A stretch of 11,593 nt of DNA, from the NCBI GenBank assembly GCA_964591255.1, contig CAZQAA010000166.1, positions 1 through 11,593 of the forward strand, given 5' to 3'. A model generated the notes under the pieces. That model was not told where the DNA came from, searched no databases, and worked only from the letters and a program-made list of their open reading frames with translations. Below are positions 6,240-11,593 of the stretch, piece after piece. Origin of the DNA: CAZQAA01 sp964591255. Its GTDB lineage: Bacteria > Desulfobacterota > DSM-4660 > Desulfatiglandales > Desulfatiglandaceae. The position numbers were made by a program, and so were the translations under genes. Every line of letters begins with the position of its first letter. Within the stretch, counting starts at the first letter, position 1.

Positions 6240-7916
6240 ATGCTTCTCCAACTCAACATAACCGATTTTGCAATCATAAAACACCTGGAAATCAGTCCAT
6301 CCCCGGGCCTGAATATCCTCTCTGGAGAAACAGGGACAGGAAAGTCCATAATCATTAATGCCATGAACCTGATTCTCGGCAAAAGGGCGTCGGCAGACCT
6401 GATCCGGACCGGCTGTGAAAATGCCACTGTAGAGGCCCTGTTTAATATCTCAAACAATGGTTTTGTCTCCAGCATATTGTCAGAATTTGGCATATCATTT
6501 GATGATGAACTCCTGATCAAGAGGACTTTATATCGAGAGGGCAGAAACAGAATCAGCATAAACGGCACTATAGCTACCCTTCAAATGCTGTCTCGTCTTG
6601 GGCCACACCTGATCAGCATATCCGGACAACATGAACATCAAATTCTCCTTAGACCGGACAATCATCTCTATCTGCTGGATGATTACAGCGGACTTGCAAA
6701 AGAGAGGGAAAAGTTCAGGGTCATGTTCGACAACTACCGGTTACTGGAAGGCGAGATAGACGATTTGGAAGCTGAAATCCGTAGAATAGCGATGACACAG
6801 GAACTGGCATCTTTTCAAGTCCGGGAGATAGAAAATGCGAACATAATCCCGTATGAAGATGAAAGGCTTTTAGAAGAAAAAAAACGCCTGCAGCATTCAG
6901 AAGAGCTCTTGGAAATCTTGCTGGAAACATACAATGTTTTATATGAGAGAGATGGATCCCTGTTTTCTTTACTGTCCCAGTGTGCCAAAGGTATGGACAG
7001 GGCTGCAGATATGGACAAAAGGCTAACTGCCATCCGGGATGAGCTGACAGAAATAGAACTCCGAACAGAAGACATATCCCTTTCCCTAAGGGATATTCAG
7101 AAGAGTATCCAAATGGATCCTGGGCGGCTCGAAGAAGTGACAGAAAGGCTTGACCTTTTGAACAGATTGAAACAGAAATTTGGTCCAAGTTTGGAAGATG
7201 TATTGAAGACCAAAGAAAAGCTTGCCTCAGAAATATATGATTTGGAAGATAAACGCGGCCAGGCAGACAAACTCAGGAGACAGCTGGAAAAACTGGGGCT
7301 GGAGATGATAAAGACTGCACTTTATCTTTCAAAAAAGAGAAAAAAGGCCGCGGCAGAGTTTGAAGAGAAAGTGGAAGACGAACTCCGTCGGCTCCATATG
7401 GGTGAAACCAGGTTCCAGGTCAGATTCAGGGAAGAACTGAACAAAGAAAATGTACAGGTAGACAGCCTCTCGGTGGACGGGCTTGATCAAGTGGAGTTCA
7501 TGATATCTCCCAACGTGGGGGAGGAATTAAGGCCTCTCCACAAGATAGCCTCGGGTGGGGAACTGTCCAGAATTATACTCGCAATAAAAACGATCCTTGC
7601 ACAGAGCGGCTCTGTAGAGACGATTATATTTGATGAGGTCGACTCGGGGATCAGCGGGGCAACTGCAGAAGTTGTAGGAGAGAAACTCCTTTCCCTGGCA
7701 GGCTACCATCAACTTGTTTGCATCACACACCTGCCTCAAATCGCAAGCAAGGGAAATACCCACTTTCTGGTCAAAAAAGAAGTGTCCGGAGGTCGTACCC
7801 AGACACTTGTACTGGAACTGGACAAAGATGAAAGAGTTAAAGAAATCGCGCGTCTTTTAGGGGGACGCGAGATAACGGATCAGGGTATGGCTCATGCCCG
7901 GGAGATGCTGGAATGA
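6240..7916 (+). CDS. recN: DNA repair protein RecN
   Basis: A 558-residue SMC-like ATPase of recombinational double-strand-break repair. The N-terminal head has Walker A GETGTGKS (29-36) and the QHEHQ motif (130-134). A coiled-coil region (about 150-385) separates it from the C-terminal head with signature SGGELS (438-443), Walker B TIIFDEVD (461-468) and switch motif THLPQIA (496-502). The length is typical for bacterial RecN (about 550). The ATG is preceded by GGAG (6233-6236), close at 3 nt. It lies 11 bp after the ATPase gene, so the two are probably co-transcribed, an arrangement with no obvious functional logic. No LexA-type operator was recognised. Its TGA stop directly abuts the stop codon of the opposing lipoprotein gene. 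Confidence 0.97.
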   Translation: MLLQLNITDFAIIKHLEISPSPGLNILSGETGTGKSIIINAMNLILGKRASADLIRTGCENATVEALFNISNNGFVSSILSEFGISFDDELLIKRTLYREGRNRISINGTIATLQMLSRLGPHLISISGQHEHQILLRPDNHLYLLDDYSGLAKEREKFRVMFDNYRLLEGEIDDLEAEIRRIAMTQELASFQVREIENANIIPYEDERLLEEKKRLQHSEELLEILLETYNVLYERDGSLFSLLSQCAKGMDRAADMDKRLTAIRDELTEIELRTEDISLSLRDIQKSIQMDPGRLEEVTERLDLLNRLKQKFGPSLEDVLKTKEKLASEIYDLEDKRGQADKLRRQLEKLGLEMIKTALYLSKKRKKAAAEFEEKVEDELRRLHMGETRFQVRFREELNKENVQVDSLSVDGLDQVEFMISPNVGEELRPLHKIASGGELSRIILAIKTILAQSGSVETIIFDEVDSGISGATAEVVGEKLLSLAGYHQLVCITHLPQIASKGNTHFLVKKEVSGGRTQTLVLELDKDERVKEIARLLGGREITDQGMAHAREMLE

Positions 7917-8864
7917 TCAGTTTATAACGGGACGGATAGTCTGGTTTTCACAGAATATCCCTTTTGTTACAGGTTTTGCCAGAGAGTATGTATCCATAAC
8001 GGAAGTTACCCTGATTTCCCCCCTTTTTTTACCCACAGGCACATAAACCATTCCACTCTGGGAAGGGATGGCATCTCCGCGTTCAAAAACCTCAAACCGG
8101 CAACCAGTGTCCACGCCTACATCTTTCCCTGCATTGATCTTTATTGTATCGTTTTCTACGGCCAGAATCTTTCCTGTCCATGGGCTTTTCTCCAGTTTTT
8201 CACAAACAAGAGATGCCTCTTTTTTCAGGACACGGGGAAGGGCATTGTCAAAAAGTTGCTCAACCAGTTCCTTGTTCCCCATTGATCCTGGATTCGAATG
8301 GGTCAGGAATTCCCCTGATTCACTTTTACTTAAAAGGAGAGTGCCAGTCATGGGGTCTATGACATTTATAACAGTTAACACCTCATAGACATTCCAGGAC
8401 TTTCGGAAAGGCCATATGCCGGTTTTTTTTGTTTTAGTTTTTATCACATCGAACACACCCGTGATAAGGGCATTCATGTTTAGCCCGGCTGCCTTTTTGA
8501 CAAGCTCTGGATCGTTTACAATACCAAATCTTGGAGATTTGTTCCTTATGGACCATTCTTCTTTATTTTTTGGCCTGAAAACCACTATTTCGTCGGACCT
8601 GGCAAGCCTTTCTGAAAAATCCGCAGCAACCCGCTCGCCTAACCCGGGTGCAAGCCCGGAATAATCGATAAGTGAAAGCACCATGACCCGTTTTTTGAGC
8701 CCCGGCTTGTCCGGCAATATGGTGCCGGCCACAGAACTCGCCGCCCTGGAGCTCAGATTAACCACCTTATGGACTGCAGATTTTGCTGTGCCACATCCGA
8801 TAATTCCTGAACAGGCCAGGATGCAAGCGAAAATCAGTGACCCAACATAACAGTATCTTGTCAT
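7917..8864 (-). CDS. Putative lipoprotein with CsgG/FlgT-like domains
   Basis: A 315-residue protein with a signal sequence (hydrophobic residues about 7-23) and two possible lipobox cysteines, C18 (ILAC) and C24 (IIGC); C24 fits the consensus better. After a short linker, residues about 57-225 (RVMVLSLIDYSG, a helix rich in Arg/Glu, then ALITGVFDV and VINVIDPMTGTLL) resemble the CsgG/TolB-N-like alpha-beta fold of outer-membrane accessory lipoproteins. Residues about 228-303 (GKILAVENDTIKINAGKDVGVDTGCRFEVF onward) resemble the C-terminal beta domain of the flagellar protein FlgT. A periplasmic or outer-membrane role is therefore likely; the partner is unknown and no curli or flagellar gene is visible. 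A good Shine-Dalgarno (AGAGGAGAG) precedes the ATG. It lies 33 bp after acyP and is probably the last gene of the ligA-acyP unit. Domain calls rest on pattern recognition and are moderate in certainty. Confidence 0.82.
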   Translation of the reverse strand: MTRYCYVGSLIFACILACSGIIGCGTAKSAVHKVVNLSSRAASSVAGTILPDKPGLKKRVMVLSLIDYSGLAPGLGERVAADFSERLARSDEIVVFRPKNKEEWSIRNKSPRFGIVNDPELVKKAAGLNMNALITGVFDVIKTKTKKTGIWPFRKSWNVYEVLTVINVIDPMTGTLLLSKSESGEFLTHSNPGSMGNKELVEQLFDNALPRVLKKEASLVCEKLEKSPWTGKILAVENDTIKINAGKDVGVDTGCRFEVFERGDAIPSQSGMVYVPVGKKRGEIRVTSVMDTYSLAKPVTKGIFCENQTIRPVIN

Positions 8865-8897
8865 TAAACTCTCCTCTCTGAAATTTCTGTGGACACA

Positions 8898-9176
8898 CTA
8901 AAAAACGATCTCGAACGAGTCAAACTCACCCTGCCATACCTCGCGTGTCTCATGAACCTGTGCAACCCTTGCGGCAGGAGGGCCTTCATGACACCACGCC
9001 ACAAATTCTTCCACTTCTTCTTCCAGACCTTCAACCACAACCTCAACGGTTTCGTCTGGCCGGTTTTTTACCCAGCCATAAACTCCGAGCCTGTTGGCCG
9101 TATGCCTTGTGGAGTCCCTGAACCATACTCCTTGAACGCGACCTTCAATAATAAGATGCATCCTGATTTTATTCAT
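8898..9176 (-). CDS. acyP: Acylphosphatase
   Basis: A 92-residue cytosolic enzyme that hydrolyses the carboxyl-phosphate bond of acyl phosphates. The family signature is present: GRVQGVWFRDSTRHTA with catalytic R20, and GWVKNRPDETVEVVVEG with catalytic N38. The length matches the small-enzyme norm of about 90-100. The ATG overlaps the end of ligA by 8 nt (ATGAATAA holds both the acyP start and the ligA stop), indicating translational coupling. GGTG lies 4 nt upstream and a stronger GGGAG 12 nt upstream. The physiological substrate is unknown, as for most bacterial homologues. Confidence 0.95.
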   Translation of the reverse strand: MNKIRMHLIIEGRVQGVWFRDSTRHTANRLGVYGWVKNRPDETVEVVVEGLEEEVEEFVAWCHEGPPAARVAQVHETREVWQGEFDSFEIVF

Positions 9177-11196
9177 TATTCACCAATTCTCCCAACAATT
9201 GTAAAAAATCATCTTCCGTAAGAACAGAGATTCCCATGGACTTTGCTTTATCAAGTTTTGAGCCTGGAGATTTCCCCATCACAAGGTAATCCGTGTTTGG
9301 ACTGATCTGGGATCCTACCTTTCCGCCCCGTTTCAGAATTATATCCTGTGCCTCTGAGCGTCTCATGGAGGCAAGAGATCCCGTAAACACAAAAGTTTTA
9401 CCCGCAATGGACGATGAAGGGGGCAGTGACGTCCCCTCGAATCGTATCCCCGATTCGAGCAACCGTCTGACATTTCGCAGGTTCGATTCATTTTCAAAAT
9501 AGGCAACGATACTCTTTGCTGTTTCCTCGCCAATACCTTTTACGGACATAATTTCTTCCAGCGAGGAGTTCTGAAGCCGTTCAAGGGTGCCGAAGTGATC
9601 GGCAATAATCCTGGCCACGTGTTCCCCCACGTGCCTGATACCGAGGGCATAAATAAATTTGGCGAGGGTGGTCTGTTTGCTATTTTCAATGGCCATAATA
9701 ATATTATTGGCCGACTTTTCCTCTATCTTGTCTAACGTTTTAAGATCTTCCAATGTCAAAGCATATATATCTGCTTCCTCTTGTATGAGCCCCTTTTCGA
9801 TCATTTTCGTGATTACTTTGTCTCCGAGCCCATCTATATCCATGGCACCTTTTGAAACAAAATGTTTCAGGGACTCTCTGACCTGGGCCGGACATTTGGT
9901 GTTGGGGCACCTTATCACCACCTCTCCTTCCCTTTTCTCTACGGGTGTATTGCAAACAGGACACCTGTCGGGTATTACGAATTTTTTTTCCCGACCTGTC
10001 CTTTTGGATTTTACGACCTTTACCACCTCGGGAATAACATCACCGGCCCTTTGAACAATTACCGTATCCAACTCACGGATATCCTTTCTGGTTATCTCTT
10101 CCTGGTTATGGAGCGTGGCCCTTTTCACCAGGACACCGCCAATCTCCACCGGTTCAAGATGGGCCACAGGTGTCAATGCGCCGGTTCTCCCGACCTGCAC
10201 GTCAATCTTGGTGATTTTTGTGATTTCCTGGACAGGAGCGAATTTATATGCAATCGCCCATCTGGGGCTCCTGGCCTTTTCCCCAAGTCTGGCCTGGAGG
10301 TCCATCCGGTTAACCTTGATTACGGCACCGTCTATCTCGTATGGAAATTCAGACCTTTTTTCCTCTAAATATTGGCAGTATTGCATTGTCTCATCAATTG
10401 ACTGGCATACCCTGATATGGGCTCTGTTGACCCTCAACCCCCATTCCTGGAGACAAACCATTAATTCAAAATATGTCGCGGGCAGGGAGGTGCTAATCTC
10501 CCCAATACCATAGGAAAACATGTTAAGGGGTCTTTTCGCGGTGATTCTGGGGTCAAGCTGTCTCAGGGATCCTGCTGCGGCATTTCTCGGGTTTGCAAAG
10601 GGCACAAGGCCATTTTTCTTCCTCTCTCTGTTTAACGCAAGAAACGCCTCATTTTCCATGTATACCTCGCCCCTCACCTCCAAGAGATCCGGGACGGGAT
10701 TCCCTCCTCGTTTTTGAGTAAGGGTTATGGGCACATCCAGAATGGTTTTTATGTTTTGAGTAACATCTTCGCCCACATATCCATCTCCTCTTGTTGATGC
10801 AACTGTCAGAGAACCCTTTTCATATACCAACTCAACTGCAAGTCCATCAATCTTGGGCTCAACAGTATAGTCAATAATTATATTATTCCCTAGCAATCTC
10901 ATAGCCCTGGTTTCAAAGTCCCTTAAATCCTGCAGGCCGAAGCAGTTTTCCAGACTGAGCATCGGTTGGCGATGTCTGACCTCGGCAAAGGCTTTCTTCG
11001 GCTCGGCCCCGACCCGCTGTGTAGGAGAATCGGGTGTGACAAGCTCGGGATACTTTTGCTCCAGTTCCAGCAGCCGTTGAAACAGTCTGTCATATTCGGC
11101 ATCGGGTATTTCCGGATCATCAAGGAGATAATAACGACGATTATGGTACCTGATTTTGTCTCTCAAGTTCGCAATTTCTTTAACGACATCGTCCAT
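9169..11196 (-). CDS. ligA: NAD+-dependent DNA ligase LigA
   Basis: A 675-residue replicative ligase that seals nicks using NAD+. The N-terminal Ia domain, with its NAD-binding YHNRRYY segment (17-23), is followed by the adenylation domain with catalytic lysine in KIDG (K115). Also visible are the conserved RGDGYVGEDVT (136-146), the GEVYM (176-180) and ANPRNAAAGSLRQLD (201-215) motifs, then YKFAP (317-321) entering the OB fold. Four zinc cysteines are C412, C415, C430 and C435. A helix-hairpin-helix region (about 510-565) and a C-terminal BRCT domain (about 596-675) complete the standard layout; E. coli LigA is 671 residues. The start is an ATG with only a weak, distant Shine-Dalgarno (AGGA about 13 nt upstream). 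It heads the unit ligA-acyP-lipoprotein. Confidence 0.98.
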   Translation of the reverse strand: MDDVVKEIANLRDKIRYHNRRYYLLDDPEIPDAEYDRLFQRLLELEQKYPELVTPDSPTQRVGAEPKKAFAEVRHRQPMLSLENCFGLQDLRDFETRAMRLLGNNIIIDYTVEPKIDGLAVELVYEKGSLTVASTRGDGYVGEDVTQNIKTILDVPITLTQKRGGNPVPDLLEVRGEVYMENEAFLALNRERKKNGLVPFANPRNAAAGSLRQLDPRITAKRPLNMFSYGIGEISTSLPATYFELMVCLQEWGLRVNRAHIRVCQSIDETMQYCQYLEEKRSEFPYEIDGAVIKVNRMDLQARLGEKARSPRWAIAYKFAPVQEITKITKIDVQVGRTGALTPVAHLEPVEIGGVLVKRATLHNQEEITRKDIRELDTVIVQRAGDVIPEVVKVVKSKRTGREKKFVIPDRCPVCNTPVEKREGEVVIRCPNTKCPAQVRESLKHFVSKGAMDIDGLGDKVITKMIEKGLIQEEADIYALTLEDLKTLDKIEEKSANNIIMAIENSKQTTLAKFIYALGIRHVGEHVARIIADHFGTLERLQNSSLEEIMSVKGIGEETAKSIVAYFENESNLRNVRRLLESGIRFEGTSLPPSSSIAGKTFVFTGSLASMRRSEAQDIILKRGGKVGSQISPNTDYLVMGKSPGSKLDKAKSMGISVLTEDDFLQLLGELVNNE

Positions 11197-11514
11197 TTTA
11201 TAATATCAGTCCTGCGCTGTATACTGAAAGGATTGTCGACACGTTACTGTCTGTCCCATAACGTGGAGCCATCTTTTCCCAATTTTTCCTGATTGTGATT
11301 GCAACTCATGGTTACACTTGTATGACACCTATCATATAGGATGGATAAGAATAAAGATCAAGTCTCCCTGTATTTCGTGTGTCCTCGTCAGCGAAAGAAA
11401 AAGTGTTCACTTCCGAGAGAGGAGTATCAACTTATACATAACAGGGGACAAAAAGAGTTGCCATATCAACCTTATTTTATCTTTTGCACAGCAGGGCATA
11501 TGTGCATCTAAAAA
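11197..11514. other. Intergenic region upstream of ligA
   Basis: I see no convincing full gene or RNA here. A 66-codon plus-strand frame (11318-11518) has no ribosome binding site and no recognisable composition. A minus-strand frame is open from the right edge to about 11404 but looks like random hydrophobic residues. It holds a candidate ligA promoter (11333-11361) and a small inverted repeat, tgcaca (11485-11490) with tgtgca (11501-11506), just before a possible rightward gene. No intrinsic terminator was found. Confidence 0.5.
11333..11361 (-). promoter_or_regulatory. Candidate promoter for ligA-acyP-lipoprotein unit
   Basis: On the minus strand, -35 TTGATC (11361-11356), a 17-nt spacer and -10 TATATG (11338-11333); an overlapping TATGAT (11336-11331) would give a 19-nt spacer. 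The leader to ligA would be about 130 nt. Box quality is moderate, so this is tentative. Confidence 0.35.
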
Positions 11515-11593
11515 ATGAGGATGGGACAGCCGGAAACTCCTCAGGACGAAGATGAGCGGTATAAAAGGACAAAATACAATAGCATTATAACAT
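11515..11593 (+). CDS. Possible N-terminus of a rightward gene cut by the window edge
   Basis: A frame open to the right edge starts at ATG 11515 (or the in-frame ATG 11521), after an in-frame TAA at 11509. The 26 visible residues are hydrophilic and charged (MRMGQPETPQDEDERYKRTK, then YNSIIT). That resembles the cytoplasmic leader before a first membrane helix in sensor kinases and similar proteins, but too little is visible to assign it. No clear Shine-Dalgarno precedes either ATG. It would be divergent from ligA. Confidence 0.3.
   Translation, partial: MRMGQPETPQDEDERYKRTKYNSIIT

Noticed and set aside
8864..9046. Minus-strand 60-codon frame overlapping acyP
   Set aside because: Frame-shifted shadow of acyP, arginine-rich, without domain features.
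9862..10368. Plus-strand 168-codon frame
   Set aside because: Antisense shadow of ligA, which has all family motifs in this stretch.
11524..11570. Hammerhead-ribozyme-like CTGAGGAG on the minus strand
   Set aside because: It matches CUGANGA, but no GAAA segment or stem II follows in the required order on that strand, so the core cannot form.

Overview
The window looks like a chromosomal segment from a Gram-negative bacterium, most likely in the Desulfobacterota (former Deltaproteobacteria). This placement is an inference from protein style: a lipoprotein with a lipobox, an RlmD-type iron-sulfur methyltransferase, a GspE/PilB-type ATPase, and an LtaS-like sulfatase of the type found in Gram-negatives. 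No rRNA, tRNA, CRISPR array, transposase or phage gene was seen.

Left part (1-4155), all on the minus strand. Read in transcription order it carries an RlmD-type 23S rRNA uracil methyltransferase; a well-formed sigma70-like promoter driving a ParA/Soj-type ATPase with an acidic C-terminal extension; an unrecognised 117-residue charged protein 27 nt behind it; and an LTA-synthase-like membrane sulfatase cut by the left edge. The sulfatase start codon is buried in a perfect 12-bp inverted repeat whose loop holds the Shine-Dalgarno sequence. This is the most striking non-coding structure in the window.

Middle part (4156-7916). A divergent intergenic region of about 250 bp carries a plausible plus-strand promoter. 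Behind it lies a two-gene operon: a GspE/PilB-family secretion/pilus ATPase with no other secretion or pilus gene nearby, then recN 11 bp downstream.

Right part (7917-11196), minus strand: ligA, acyP (8-nt overlap with ligA) and a CsgG/FlgT-like lipoprotein 33 bp later, apparently one transcription unit. It converges on recN with no bases between the two stop codons. The last 400 bp is mostly intergenic: a candidate ligA promoter, a short inverted repeat, and possibly the first 26 codons of a rightward gene that leaves the window.

Most genes are recognisable housekeeping functions (rRNA modification, DNA ligation, recombinational repair, acyl phosphate hydrolysis). The less ordinary elements are the ParA plus small-protein pair, the start-codon hairpin, the orphan ATPase and the lipoprotein attached to ligA-acyP.
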